Notes under the pieces: generated by a model
Told to the model about the DNA's origin: nothing
Databases searched by the model: none
Seen by the model: the letters and a program-made list of their open reading frames with translations, nothing else
In this document: positions 43,401 through 51,174 of the stretch, piece by piece
Position numbering within the stretch: position 1 is the first letter of the stretch
How the letters are laid out: each line of letters opens with the position of its first letter
Made by a program: the position numbers and the translations under genes
Assembly: GCF_916715725.1 (NCBI RefSeq)
Contig: NZ_CAKAPD010000009.1
Coordinates: forward strand, 20,479-84,478
Length of the DNA: 64,000 nucleotides
Source: an uncultured Rothia sp.
GTDB lineage: Bacteria; Actinomycetota; Actinomycetes; Actinomycetales; Micrococcaceae
Reading direction: 5' to 3'

Positions 43401-43773
43401 GCATACGGTGGAGCCGACGTTCTATACGGATTTCCCGGCGGAGACGAGTCCGCTTGCGGCGCCGCATCGCAGCGTTCCGGGGTTGGCGGAGCGTTGGGAT
43501 TTGGTGATTAACGGTATGGAGATGGGCTGCGCTTACTCGGAGCTGGCGGACCCGCTGGTGCAGCGTGAGCGTTTGACGGAGCAGTCGTTGAAGGCGGCTT
43601 CGGGTGATCTGGAGGCGATGGAGGTGGATGAGGATTTCCTCTACGCCTTGGAGACGGGTATGCCGCCGACGGGTGGTTTGGGTCTGGGTGTGGATCGCTT
43701 GGTGATGCTGTTGGCTCAGACGCAGATTCGTGGGGTGTTGTCGTTCCCGTTTGTGAAACCTGAACGTTCATAA
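40423..43773 (+). CDS. lysX: Bifunctional lysyl-phosphatidylglycerol synthase / lysyl-tRNA synthetase
   Basis: 1116 residues. Residues 1-270 hold six or seven membrane helices. Residues 270-600 are the DUF2156 (MprF) catalytic domain, which transfers Lys from Lys-tRNA to phosphatidylglycerol (AWRHGRVERGFSMAL, GVRRVSLNFAMFG). Residues about 675-765 are the OB-fold anticodon-binding domain, and 770-1110 a class II LysRS core: motif 2 FRNEGADATHNPEFTVLEAY, and motif 3 GLGLGVDRLVML. This fusion, known as LysX in mycobacteria, charges its own tRNA and makes the membrane less negative, giving resistance to cationic peptides. Start ATG 40423 (or 40426) has no strong ribosome site. A terminator follows. 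Confidence 0.93.
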   Translation: MMSHRTTSRRRTARAGQVPAPPSRYAEISARVVIGVYSFAALLTTFAWIISPLRHGRGFTWWEVTADLLNIPSTHTLPSAITMIVLVSGLIVRKRAALIAAIVFQVLGALIATHSAFTLVFPAGIMPKDRIFSSTVDTLSIVFACALVPFLFSIRSAFPARIGRLSWVGAASTAVGGILLTTLVLWYLCHIGVWEPLRSVTPWELLMHGMGIERTHPGVWSADVVAFLASFGYGASLVAALYLLARGYRAPDAWTGEKELKIRALLQQYGANDSLSYFATRRDKQVIFSPDQRAAITYRSVGSVCLASSDPVGDPDSWDAAIEQWMLQARSYGWVPAALSVSEAGARAYNRAGLSIIQMGEEAVLEADRFTLNDTSMLPVRQAVQRVRRGGYTAQMRRFAELDEQQRQQVAENISAWRHGRVERGFSMALNRVNDPADSSSVLVSAHDEAGQMVALLSFVPWGPTGLSLDVMRRSPEAPNGVVEFMVASLMEQAASLGVRRVSLNFAMFGHIFEAADQVGASAWNRFASRSLGVLDRFLQLRRLYRFNLKFAPLWVPRFLATEPTLAMVNVVVAAGMAEGFLPNLSARRLQDQEQVLSADELEALRQLQVSAVEELPEVSRSDQTQHRLRHLEALRSAGMEPYPLGGEIRSNGAPILGVKDALRIFSSENIPDSEFMVSGRIRALRNHGGVLFATLIEGGETLQVVMERALVGEHLLSLASRNLDTGDIITVQGTYGASRNGTRSLIASSWRIASKSLHPIPFDSFTDPEARLRRRSTDLLVHPDQMQNLRLRTAVIKALRARLDAEGFLEVETPILHTVHGGASARPFRTYINAYGEDLTLRIAPELYLKRLVVGGSGPVYELGRDFRNEGADATHNPEFTVLEAYRPFADYVQMRELTERLIKDAAQSVFGSVSLPLGHKASSERVVRDVSGPWRVVSVCDALSEALGRRVDVQTDFEELLALAQQHGVRVHEGMGPGAIVEELYGELVEAHTVEPTFYTDFPAETSPLAAPHRSVPGLAERWDLVINGMEMGCAYSELADPLVQRERLTEQSLKAASGDLEAMEVDEDFLYALETGMPPTGGLGLGVDRLVMLLAQTQIRGVLSFPFVKPERS

Positions 43774-43802
43774 CCCAACCGATACCTTCGTTTATTTACT
43801 GT

Positions 43803-43839
43803 GCCCGGTGCGAGGTTTTATGCCTTGCGCCGGGCTTTT
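43803..43839 (+). terminator. Terminator after lysX
   Basis: GCCCGGTGCGAGG (43803-43815) pairs with CCTTGCGCCGGGC (43823-43835; one wobble) and TTTT follows. Confidence 0.9.
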
Positions 43840-43997
43840 CACGCCCGCCTCCACGCCCGTCCCGTCCGTATCGGCAACACCCGCACGGAGCCTATATTTA
43901 ATCTGCCCATATATTAAGTATTCGTTACATTTTGGATTGGGCCCCTTTTTTAAGTTGCCGAGCGGGGGACGTACCCGACACAATGAGGTGACTAATC

Positions 43998-44084
43998 ATG
44001 CGGAGTGTATCTGTCTCCGCTACGCGGCATGAGTCCGCACCACCCAGCAATGTAGCCCACACGTTATCCGCCTTCCGGGTTTGA
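43998..44084 (+). CDS. 28-codon leader ORF upstream of the AGCS symporter
   Basis: It starts at ATG 43998 with a strong GAGGTGA ribosome site (43985-43991) at ideal spacing. It encodes 28 residues with six Ser, five Ala and four Val (MRSVSVSATRHESAPPSNV, then AHTLSAFRV). Its Ala-His-Thr codons form the 5' arm of a terminator, and its stop codon (44082-44084) lies one base before the 3' arm. A translating ribosome would therefore prevent the terminator from folding. The arrangement looks like a translation-coupled attenuator for an amino-acid transporter; no direct proof of translation. Confidence 0.5.
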   Translation: MRSVSVSATRHESAPPSNVAHTLSAFRV

Positions 44085-44099
44085 GCGTGCGGGCTTTTT
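44055..44099 (+). promoter_or_regulatory. Attenuator terminator ahead of the AGCS symporter gene
   Basis: GCCCACACG (44055-44063) pairs with CGTGCGGGC (44086-44094; one mismatch), with TTTTT after (44095-44099), only 22 bases before the symporter start. Upstream hairpins GCGGAG/CTCCGC (44000-44020) and GCGG/CCGC (44024-44038) are alternative folds within the leader ORF. Confidence 0.6.
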
Positions 44100-44121
44100 G
44101 CTTTCAAGATTGGAGTACCGA

Positions 44122-45684
44122 GTGGATTTTCTTCTGAATATCATCGGGGACATTAATGAGCAGACTGCGGGACTGACTTCCTCCGTGGATGCTGTGCAGA
44201 ACTGGATGTGGAGTAACTTCCTCTACTACGCTCTGATTGCGGCTGGTCTGTACATTACGATCCGTACTCGCGGTGTGCAGTGGCGTTCCATTAAGGAAAT
44301 GGTTCGTGTCCTGGGTGACCCGGTTGCTCGTGAGGCTGACGGTAAGAAGAGCATTTCTTCGTTCCGTGCGTTTACTGTTTCGGCTGCTTCTCGTGTGGGT
44401 ACCGGTACTGTTGCGGGTGTTGCTTTGGCTATTGCTATGGGCGGCCCGGGTGCTGTGTTCTGGATGTGGGTCATTGCTGCTGTTGGTGCGGCGTCCGCTT
44501 TTGCGGAGTCCCTTCTGGGTCAGCTGTACAAGGAGCGCGGTAAGGATTCCTATATTGGTGGTCCGGCGTACTACATGAAGCGCGGCCTGAATGCTCGTTG
44601 GATGGGTTACATCTTTGTGGCGTTCATTGTGATCACTTACGCGTTTGTGTTTGTGGCGGTTCAGACGAATGCTGTGGTGGATGCTACGGCGAACTCGTTC
44701 AACATTGACGTTTCGGGTACTAACTCGATGGGCTTCCGCATCACTATTGGTCTGATTATGGTGGCGCTGACTGCGGCTATTATTTTCGGTGGTATTCGCG
44801 CGATTTCTTCGGTGACTGAGTGGCTGGTGCCGATTATGGCGGTGCTGTATCTGCTGCTGGGTCTGCTGGTTGTTCTGCTGAACATCACTGAGGTTCCGAA
44901 TATGTTGCTGATGATTTTCCAGGGTGCTTTCGGCATTAAGGAGTTCGTGACCGGCGGTACCATGGGTGCCGTGATTTGGGGTATGAAGCGCGGCCTGCTG
45001 ACTAACGAGGCGGGTATGGGTACTGCTCCGAACGCTGGCGCGACCGCTACTATTTCTCATCCGGCTAAGCAGGGTTACGTTCAGACTCTGGGTGTTTACT
45101 TTGACACCATGATGGCGTGTACTGTGACTGCGTTTATTGTGCTGCTGTCGAACCCGACCTACGGTGATCGTTCTCGTGGCGCGTCGCTGACTCAGTCGGC
45201 GCTGGCTATGCAGCTGGGCGATTGGGCGGTTCACTTCTTGACTATCGCGATTTTCATGTTTGCGTTCTCGACTGTGATTGGTAACTACTACTACGGCGAG
45301 TCGAACATGCGTTTCGTGACTGAGCGTAAGCTGCCGATGACTATTTTCCGGGTGCTGGTTCTGGCGTTCGTGTTCTTCGGCGCGATTTCTTCGCTGGATC
45401 TGGTGTGGACTACCGCAGATATGCTGAATGCCGGCATGGTGATTGTGAACTTGACGGCTGTGCTGCTGCTGACCCCGAAGGTGGTTGCGGTCTTGAAGAA
45501 TTACGAGGCTCAGCGTAAGGCTGGTTTGGAGCCGATTTTCAAGGCTTCGGATATGCCGGAGATTAAGAATCTGGCGGCGTGGGATGGCACTGACGCGGTG
45601 ACGACCCGTGAGTTCTGGGCTGAGTATGATGCGAAGGTTGCTGAGCGTCGTGCTGCGAAGAAGGCTAAGAAGGCTAGCCGCTAG
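44122..45684 (+). CDS. Sodium:alanine/glycine symporter (AGCS family)
   Basis: 520 residues from GTG 44122, which follows TTGGAG; the TTG eight codons upstream lacks a site. It is an AGCS permease of about 11 helices. Signature segments are SSFRAFTVSAASRVGTGTVAGVALAIAMGGPGAVFWMW, FAESLLGQLYKERGKDSYIGGPAYYMKRGL, and GLLTNEAGMGTAPNAGATA, the last being the family's substrate-binding block. It imports Ala, Gly or possibly Ser with Na+. The basic C-terminus (AERRAAKKAKKASR) is cytoplasmic. Expression appears to pass through the leader-ORF/terminator element directly upstream. Confidence 0.92.
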   Translation: MDFLLNIIGDINEQTAGLTSSVDAVQNWMWSNFLYYALIAAGLYITIRTRGVQWRSIKEMVRVLGDPVAREADGKKSISSFRAFTVSAASRVGTGTVAGVALAIAMGGPGAVFWMWVIAAVGAASAFAESLLGQLYKERGKDSYIGGPAYYMKRGLNARWMGYIFVAFIVITYAFVFVAVQTNAVVDATANSFNIDVSGTNSMGFRITIGLIMVALTAAIIFGGIRAISSVTEWLVPIMAVLYLLLGLLVVLLNITEVPNMLLMIFQGAFGIKEFVTGGTMGAVIWGMKRGLLTNEAGMGTAPNAGATATISHPAKQGYVQTLGVYFDTMMACTVTAFIVLLSNPTYGDRSRGASLTQSALAMQLGDWAVHFLTIAIFMFAFSTVIGNYYYGESNMRFVTERKLPMTIFRVLVLAFVFFGAISSLDLVWTTADMLNAGMVIVNLTAVLLLTPKVVAVLKNYEAQRKAGLEPIFKASDMPEIKNLAAWDGTDAVTTREFWAEYDAKVAERRAAKKAKKASR

Positions 45685-45713
45685 TTTGTGAGTCTTGTAT
45701 AGGCTTTTGTGGA

Positions 45714-45747
45714 GGGTCCGTCCTGCTGTGTGCGGGGCGGGCCCTTT
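45714..45747 (+). terminator. Terminator after the AGCS symporter gene
   Basis: GGGTCCGTCC (45714-45723) pairs with GGGCGGGCCC (45734-45743) using two wobbles, followed by TTTT. Confidence 0.85.
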
Positions 45748-45866
45748 TGCGTGCCCGAGGGGCGCGTGGAGAGCATGCCTGCTGGCGCACGTTCTGGGCG
45801 CGTCCTGATGCATATCCCGGGGCGTGTCCGGGGTCTGTATCCTTAGGGAGGATATTAGGAGGGTTT

Positions 45867-46169
45867 ATGGATTGGCATGCCGTACTGGAGCTGGTGGTCA
45901 CGGTTGTTTTTCTGGCGGGTATTGCGTTGGCGTTGCTGTGTCTGGTGACGATTCACCGGAACCCGCATTTTTCGGAGGTGCAGAAGTTGAAGTGGCTTCT
46001 GCTGGTGCTGTGTCTGCCGTATGTGGGTCCGGTGACGTGGTTGTTGCGTGCGCGTATGGAACGCATCGATCGGGAGCGTGCTGAGCAGGAACGCGGAGCG
46101 CCGACTTCTGCGGCTGCTTCCGAGGTGACTGCTTCCGATACGGCGGCTTCCAAGGAGGGCGGCTGGTAA
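45867..46169 (+). CDS. Small PLDc_N-domain membrane protein
   Basis: 100 residues from ATG 45867, after TTAGGAGGG. Two membrane helices (residues 6-27 and 42-61) enclose a short basic loop. The pattern WLLLVLCLPYVGPVTWLLRAR fits the phospholipase D-nuclease N-terminal (PLDc_N) domain, a two-helix module found alone in many actinobacteria. The C-terminal 40 residues are charged, then Ala/Ser-rich. It has no enzyme domain, so any catalytic role is unlikely. Its role is unknown. Confidence 0.72.
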   Translation: MDWHAVLELVVTVVFLAGIALALLCLVTIHRNPHFSEVQKLKWLLLVLCLPYVGPVTWLLRARMERIDRERAEQERGAPTSAAASEVTASDTAASKEGGW

Positions 46170-46311
46170 CGGCTCGGAGGCTCTTCCCGAGCCCCCACCG
46201 CCACATCCAACTAGCACAAGTAACGAAGGTCACACTCTCTCAATTGGACAGCACCGCGTGCAGTCCGTATAGTTTTATGTGTTGCCTGCGGTGATACACC
46301 GTAAGACACAT

Positions 46312-46398
46312 GCGCGAGTGGCGGAATAGGCAGACGCGCACGGTTCAGGTCCGTGTGCCCGTGAGGGCGTGGGGGTTCAACTCCCCCCTCGCGCACCA
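46312..46398 (+). tRNA. tRNA-Leu (CAG)
   Basis: A complete class II tRNA: acceptor stem GCGCGAG/CTCGCGC, anticodon stem CACGG/CCGTG around loop TTCAGGT (anticodon CAG at 46346-46348), long variable arm, T-arm GGGGGTTCAACTCCCCC and an encoded CCA end. It sits just before fhaA, as the leucine tRNA does in mycobacteria. Confidence 0.97.
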
Positions 46399-46400
46399 AC

Positions 46401-46432
46401 GATCCCCGGTTCGAAAGAACCGGGGATTTTTT
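46401..46432 (+). terminator. Terminator after tRNA-Leu
   Basis: GATCCCCGGTTC and GAACCGGGGAT pair across a GAAA tetraloop, followed by TTTTT. Confidence 0.95.
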
Positions 46433-46626
46433 CATATCCATAACCAATCCCCCGCTAAATGACGGGGTTCCAGAGCGATGGCGAGTGCATCACCTAAAAT
46501 AGAATCGGGTGTGTTCATTCACAGGACACACAGCTAACGCACAGACACGCTCGTTAAACTGAGCCTTTCGGATAAAGACCGTTTGCGCGGTCTGTTGCTC
46601 GGAATGGTCGTTGAGAAGGAGGCGGC
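46433..46626 (+). promoter_or_regulatory. Promoter region of the fhaA-pknB operon
   Basis: TAAAAT (46495-46500) is a plausible -10 box; the -35 is weak. A 120-base leader ends in a very strong ribosome site (GAGAAGGAGGCGGC) before ATG 46627. I see no other start for the seven-gene operon. Confidence 0.4.
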
Positions 46627-47490
46627 ATGAAGTTTTTCGACAAGCTGGGCAAGCTGGAGCAAGGCATCGGCCGCACTGTCGGCCTTTCCAAGGGCTTCGG
46701 CACCTTTGCGAAGGCGGATGTCGCTAACCGCGTCCGCATCATGATGGATGACGAGTCCTACGTGGACGGCAGTGGTCGCACTATGGCTCCTAATGTCTAT
46801 ACTCTCCGTTTTGCGCCGGTCGATTTCCCGCGCGTGCGCGAGTGGGGCAACCCGTTCGCTGTTGAGCTGTGCGATTTGGCGATTTCGCACGCCCGCGCGC
46901 AGGGTTACACCCTCATTGGCGCGGTTCGCGTGACGTTCAACGTTCTTGATTCTCTCTCTGAGGGCGAGTTTGAGGTTGTTGCGACTTTCGAGCCGTTCTC
47001 TGTACCGGAGGCTCCCGCGTCCCCGTCTCTGCGCGGCGCTACTAACTACGCGCCGGTGCGTCCGCCGCGTGAGTCTTCTTTGCCGACCCGCATTACGAAG
47101 CCGGCTGCTCAGCCGGCTCAGCCTGCACCCAGCCCTGCCCCTCAGCAGGCTCCTGCGCCTCGCCTGAACATGCCTGTAGCGCCCCCTGCGGCGGCTCCCC
47201 GTTTCTTCTTGGAGATTGAGGGTCGCATGCACCCGGTGAACCACCTGCCGTTTGTGCTGGGCCGCGGTTCTGATGCTGATTTTCGTCTGGACGATAAGGG
47301 TGTTTCTCGCCGTCACCTGCAGCTTTCGATGCAGGGTGGTGCGGTGGTCGCCTCCGATATGGGTTCTACCAACGGCACGTTGATTAATGGTGCGCCTCTG
47401 CGTGCGCCGGTGGTGCTAGCGAACGGTTCACTGCTTCGCATGGGTAATACCCGCATCATCTTCCATAGTTCGACCGGAGGTGTCCGTTAA
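46627..47490 (+). CDS. fhaA: FhaA: DUF3662 and FHA domain protein
   Basis: 287 residues. Residues 1-120 form the DUF3662 domain (MKFFDKLGKLEQGIGRTVGL). A Pro/Ala-rich linker (130-195) leads to a C-terminal FHA domain (about 198-280: FVLGRGSDADFRLDDKGVSRRHLQL, STNGTLING), which binds phospho-Thr. In mycobacteria FhaA binds phosphorylated pseudokinase MviN and tempers peptidoglycan synthesis. It is first in the operon and is probably a substrate of the kinases encoded at its end. The stop overlaps the fhaB start by one base. Confidence 0.93.
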   Translation: MKFFDKLGKLEQGIGRTVGLSKGFGTFAKADVANRVRIMMDDESYVDGSGRTMAPNVYTLRFAPVDFPRVREWGNPFAVELCDLAISHARAQGYTLIGAVRVTFNVLDSLSEGEFEVVATFEPFSVPEAPASPSLRGATNYAPVRPPRESSLPTRITKPAAQPAQPAPSPAPQQAPAPRLNMPVAPPAAAPRFFLEIEGRMHPVNHLPFVLGRGSDADFRLDDKGVSRRHLQLSMQGGAVVASDMGSTNGTLINGAPLRAPVVLANGSLLRMGNTRIIFHSSTGGVR

Positions 47491-47954
47491 TGGCGTCTGA
47501 ATTGACCGTTACTCTCCTTCGTTACGCTTTTCTGGCTCTGATTTGGTTCTTTGTTTTCCTGGTGGTTTCGGCGGCTCGCCGTGACCTTGGTTTGGGTAAG
47601 AACTACCGTGCGGCACCGGTTGATGCGGTTCCGGAGGCTACCCATATTGCGCCTCCGCCGACTCGCCCTTCGCAGCTTGTGATTACTGCGGGGGCGCAGG
47701 CTGGCGCGATGATGCAGCTGGGGGACCACCCGATTACTATTGGCCGCGCTAATGACATTGAGGTGTCCCTGCAGGATGATTACGCCTCGGGCCGCCATGC
47801 GCGCCTGTTCCCTCAGGGTTCCCGTTGGTTCCTTGAGGATTTGAATTCTACTAATGGTACGTTCGTCAATGGCGAGCGTCTGACTCGTGCGACCCCGATT
47901 GAGCCCGGTGATGATTTCCGCGTTGGCGGTACCACCATGCAGTTGAGGGGCTAG
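47490..47954 (+). CDS. fhaB: FhaB/FipA: membrane-anchored FHA protein
   Basis: 154 residues; the TAATG overlap with fhaA couples translation. One N-terminal membrane helix (residues 8-28) is followed by a linker containing the motif EATHIAPPPTRP (the conserved Thr phosphorylated by the kinases in relatives lies here, by inference). The FHA domain spans residues 78-150 (ITIGRANDIEVSLQDDYASGRHARL, NSTNGTFVNG). In relatives it links the kinases to division and septal wall synthesis. It ends three bases before pstP. Confidence 0.93.
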   Translation: MASELTVTLLRYAFLALIWFFVFLVVSAARRDLGLGKNYRAAPVDAVPEATHIAPPPTRPSQLVITAGAQAGAMMQLGDHPITIGRANDIEVSLQDDYASGRHARLFPQGSRWFLEDLNSTNGTFVNGERLTRATPIEPGDDFRVGGTTMQLRG

Positions 47955-47957
47955 TGT

Positions 47958-49721
47958 ATGAAGATTGCTTTTCGTTTTGAGGCCCGCTCTGATACGGGTC
48001 TGAAACGCTCGAAGAATGATGACTCCGGCTACGGTGGTCGTTTCCTTGCGGTCGTTGCTGACGGCATGGGCGGTCACGTGGGCGGCGATGTCGCGTCGGC
48101 TACGACGGTTCTGAATCTGACTCCGCTTGATCACCCTGATTTTGAGGACGGTACCGGTAGCATTTACCTGGCTGATGAGATTCAGAGCGCGAACCTGATT
48201 ATTAATGAGCTGGCGGCGAATGATCCGCAGCTGGCGGGTATGGGTACGACCTGTACTGCCCTGCTGATTGATGGCGATTGTATTGAGCTGGCTCATATTG
48301 GTGACTCGCGTGCGTATCGTCTGCGCCCGGGTGCTGATGGTGAGTTTGAGCAGATTTCTACTGACCATACGTTTGTACAGCGTCTGCTCAATGAGGGTCG
48401 TATTACCCCGCAGGAGGCGGAGAACCACCCGCATAAGAACGTGATTATGCGCGTTCTGGGTGACGTTGACGCGTCCCCCGAGCTGGAGTTAAAGACTCTG
48501 GACGCTGTTCCCGGCGAGCGCTGGGTGCTCTCTTCGGATGGTTTGGATGCTGTGGTGTCCCTGTCGGAGATTGAGCAGGTCATGCGTTCTACCGATGACC
48601 TGTCGGAGATTGCTGACACTCTGATTGCGATGACTTTGGAGCGTGGCGCTCCGGATAACGTGACGGTTGTGTCTCTGCAGGTGATTGACCGTGAGGTTCT
48701 GCCGGTGGATGAGCCGGTGGGTCCTTCGAGCCTGCCTGAGTCTGCTCTGCCTGATTCGATTGTGGCGGAGCAGGAGGTCAGCACGAACACTCAGAAGCTT
48801 CCCGAGGTTGCTGCCACGGCTGAGGCTGCTGAGGCTATTTTGGGTGCGCACCATGATGAGGATTCCGAGGAGCGTTATCGTCGGTCGTTGCGCCGTTTCC
48901 GTCGTGCTCGTGACTTCTCTGGCACCCTGTTGCACAGTGGTTCTGGGGCGGTGCGTCACCATATCGGTACGTACGATAACGCCGTGGATGCGGCTCTTAC
49001 GAATGCTGCGATTTTGCGTAGCGAGTTGGGTTCCCGCCCGCATCAGCTGGTTGGTGCCGCTTCGGTGGCTACTGAGACCGGCATGATTCCGGCGGTGACT
49101 TCTCGTACCCTGGAGCATCGTGCAACAGTGGCTCAGCGTGTGCCGTTGAAGGTTGAGTCTGATGAGGCGGCCCTGCCGGCTGAGCTGGAGGAGCTGATCG
49201 CTGAGGATACTGAGGAGCGTTCGCGTCCGCGGTCTTGGCCGATTCGCTTGTTCATTGCTCTGCTGGTTGCGGCTGTTTTGACGTTGGCTGCGTGGACCGG
49301 TCTGCGCTATGTGGAGCGTAGCTACTATGTGGGTGAGAGTGACGGCACGGTTGCGGTGTATAACGGTATTCCGCATGCGTTGGGCCCGATTCGCCTTTCT
49401 CACGTGGTGGAGAATACCGATATTCCTACGAGTGAGCTGAGCGATCATACGCGTTCTTTGTTGCGTAATGCGATTACGGCGAAGGACCTGGATGATGCGC
49501 ACCAGATTGTGTCTCGTTTGAAGACTCAGGCGGATCAGACGCGTGAGAAGGCTGAGCAGGCCGCTGCTTCTGCCTCGGCATCGGCTTCCGCTTCCCCGAG
49601 CTCTGTGGCACCTAGTGAGGCTCCGATCTCTGGGGCACCGGGCTCTGATTCGGCGTCCCCGGCTCCTGAGCAGGCTTCTTCGGAGGCTCCTGCTGCGGTA
49701 GGCGGTGAGAACAATGGCTAA
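47958..49721 (+). CDS. pstP: PP2C-type Ser/Thr phosphatase PstP
   Basis: 587 residues. The cytoplasmic PP2C domain (1-240) has metal-binding motifs ADGMGGHVGGDVAS, GTTCTALLI, HIGDSRAYRL, SSDGL and GAPDNVTVV. A long linker of about 180 residues is followed by a membrane helix at about 428-447 and an extracellular Ser/Ala/Pro-rich tail. It reverses phosphorylation by PknA and PknB and by extension switches wall growth. The opening motif RSDTGLKRSKNDDSGY differs slightly from the usual RSxNEDS. It overlaps rodA by eight bases. Linker and tail are longer than in mycobacteria. Confidence 0.93.
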   Translation: MKIAFRFEARSDTGLKRSKNDDSGYGGRFLAVVADGMGGHVGGDVASATTVLNLTPLDHPDFEDGTGSIYLADEIQSANLIINELAANDPQLAGMGTTCTALLIDGDCIELAHIGDSRAYRLRPGADGEFEQISTDHTFVQRLLNEGRITPQEAENHPHKNVIMRVLGDVDASPELELKTLDAVPGERWVLSSDGLDAVVSLSEIEQVMRSTDDLSEIADTLIAMTLERGAPDNVTVVSLQVIDREVLPVDEPVGPSSLPESALPDSIVAEQEVSTNTQKLPEVAATAEAAEAILGAHHDEDSEERYRRSLRRFRRARDFSGTLLHSGSGAVRHHIGTYDNAVDAALTNAAILRSELGSRPHQLVGAASVATETGMIPAVTSRTLEHRATVAQRVPLKVESDEAALPAELEELIAEDTEERSRPRSWPIRLFIALLVAAVLTLAAWTGLRYVERSYYVGESDGTVAVYNGIPHALGPIRLSHVVENTDIPTSELSDHTRSLLRNAITAKDLDDAHQIVSRLKTQADQTREKAEQAAASASASASASPSSVAPSEAPISGAPGSDSASPAPEQASSEAPAAVGGENNG

Positions 49722-51174
49722 GTTCTCGTTCCGTCGTGAGTCGGATGCGCCTCGTGCACGCCGTTTCACGGAGCTTTTCCTGCTGGTTTTGGCGGTGGGG
49801 ATCAGCTCCTTCGGCATGTACCTGATTGATCCGGAGCACGCTTTTGATACCTCGAAGAGCCAATGGTTGCCGTGCACGGTGGTGCTGGGCGCCGGTGCTC
49901 TTCTGATTCACTTGGTCATGCAGTTCCGCGCCCGTTACGCTGATCCGTTTATTCTGCCGCTGGTGGTGGCTCTGAACGGTATTGGTTTGACCATGATTTA
50001 TCGTCTGGATCCGCAGATTGCGGCTCCGGTGGGTGATGGTCAGCTGATGTGGACCGGCGTGTCTATGGTGCTGTGCGCGATTATTGTGTTCGTGCTCAGG
50101 GATTACCGTCTACTGCGTAAGGTCACGTACACCTCCCTGGTGCTGTCGATGATTCTGCTCATCATGCCGCTGGTTCCGGGTCTGGGTATGGAGCTCAATG
50201 GTGCTCGTATTTGGATTCATATCGGTAACCGCACGTTCCAGCCGGGTGAGGTCGCGAAGATTACTCTGGCGATTTTCTTCGCCGGCTATTTGGCGACCCA
50301 CCGCGACCTGATTCTGGTGGCTGGACGCCGCATCGGTCCTATCAATCTGCCGCGTCTGCGTGATTTGGCGCCGGTGTTTTTGGCGTGGATTGTGAGCCTG
50401 GGTGTTCTGGTGTTCCAGAAGGACCTTGGTTCGGCGATCATGTTCTTTGGCCTGTTCATGGCGATGCTGTACCTGTCGACCGGTCGTATTTCGTGGCTGG
50501 TGGTTGCGGGTGTCGGTATGGCTGTGGGTGGCTATTTCGCGTACCACTATGTCTCGCACGTGCATGCCCGTATTTATGCGTGGGTGCATGCTTTTGATCC
50601 GGAGGTTTACCAGGCGTCTCCTGGCGGTTCGGGTCAGATTCTGCAGGGCGTTTTCGGTCTGGCTTACGGCGGTCTTTTTGGCCGCGGTTGGGGTCAGGGC
50701 CGCGCGAACCTCGTCCCGTACGCTAATTCGGATATGATCATTTCCTCGTTGGGTGAGGAACTGGGCCTGGTGGGTCTGGGTGCCATCCTGATGATGTTCA
50801 TGCTCCTGGTTTCGCGCGGTTACCGTGCGGCGTTGGGTACTCGTGATGGTTTCGGCAAGCTGCTGGCTGCCGGCCTGTCTACGGTCATGGTTCTGCAGCT
50901 GTTCGTGGTGATTGGCGGCGTAACTCGATTGATTCCGCTGACCGGTCTGACGACTCCTTTCATGTCTGCCGGTGGCTCCTCGTTGGTGGCTAACTGGATT
51001 ATTGTGGCGCTGTGGTTGTCTATTTCTCATAGTGCCCGCGCACCTCACCTGGTGGCTGGTTATGATGCTCCGCAGGGTATTGACCATGCGGACACTAGCT
51101 ACGAGCCGGAGGGTGCTACTAGCGTTCTGGCGCGCATTACGGCTAAGGATTCTGGAGGTGAGAAGAATGGATAG
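49714..51174 (+). CDS. rodA: SEDS glycosyltransferase (RodA/FtsW)
   Basis: 486 residues with ATG 49714 overlapping the pstP stop. It has about ten membrane helices of the SEDS family. Conserved blocks are NRTFQPGEVAKI, QKDLGSAIMFFGLFMAMLYLSTGR and the late loop GLTTPFMSAGGSSLVANW. It polymerises lipid II into glycan together with the transpeptidase encoded next, with which it overlaps by eight bases. The position between pstP and pbpA indicates the RodA role (elongation) rather than FtsW. Confidence 0.93.
   Translation: MAKFSFRRESDAPRARRFTELFLLVLAVGISSFGMYLIDPEHAFDTSKSQWLPCTVVLGAGALLIHLVMQFRARYADPFILPLVVALNGIGLTMIYRLDPQIAAPVGDGQLMWTGVSMVLCAIIVFVLRDYRLLRKVTYTSLVLSMILLIMPLVPGLGMELNGARIWIHIGNRTFQPGEVAKITLAIFFAGYLATHRDLILVAGRRIGPINLPRLRDLAPVFLAWIVSLGVLVFQKDLGSAIMFFGLFMAMLYLSTGRISWLVVAGVGMAVGGYFAYHYVSHVHARIYAWVHAFDPEVYQASPGGSGQILQGVFGLAYGGLFGRGWGQGRANLVPYANSDMIISSLGEELGLVGLGAILMMFMLLVSRGYRAALGTRDGFGKLLAAGLSTVMVLQLFVVIGGVTRLIPLTGLTTPFMSAGGSSLVANWIIVALWLSISHSARAPHLVAGYDAPQGIDHADTSYEPEGATSVLARITAKDSGGEKNG

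Noticed and set aside
44104..45813. 569-codon open frame on the - strand opposite the AGCS symporter
   Set aside because: His/Asn/Thr/Arg-rich backward reading of membrane-protein codons, no family features.
50972..51166. Longer N-terminus for PbpA reaching back into rodA
   Set aside because: It would be read out of frame through conserved rodA codons; ATG 51167 has a strong ribosome site and gives the standard membrane anchor.
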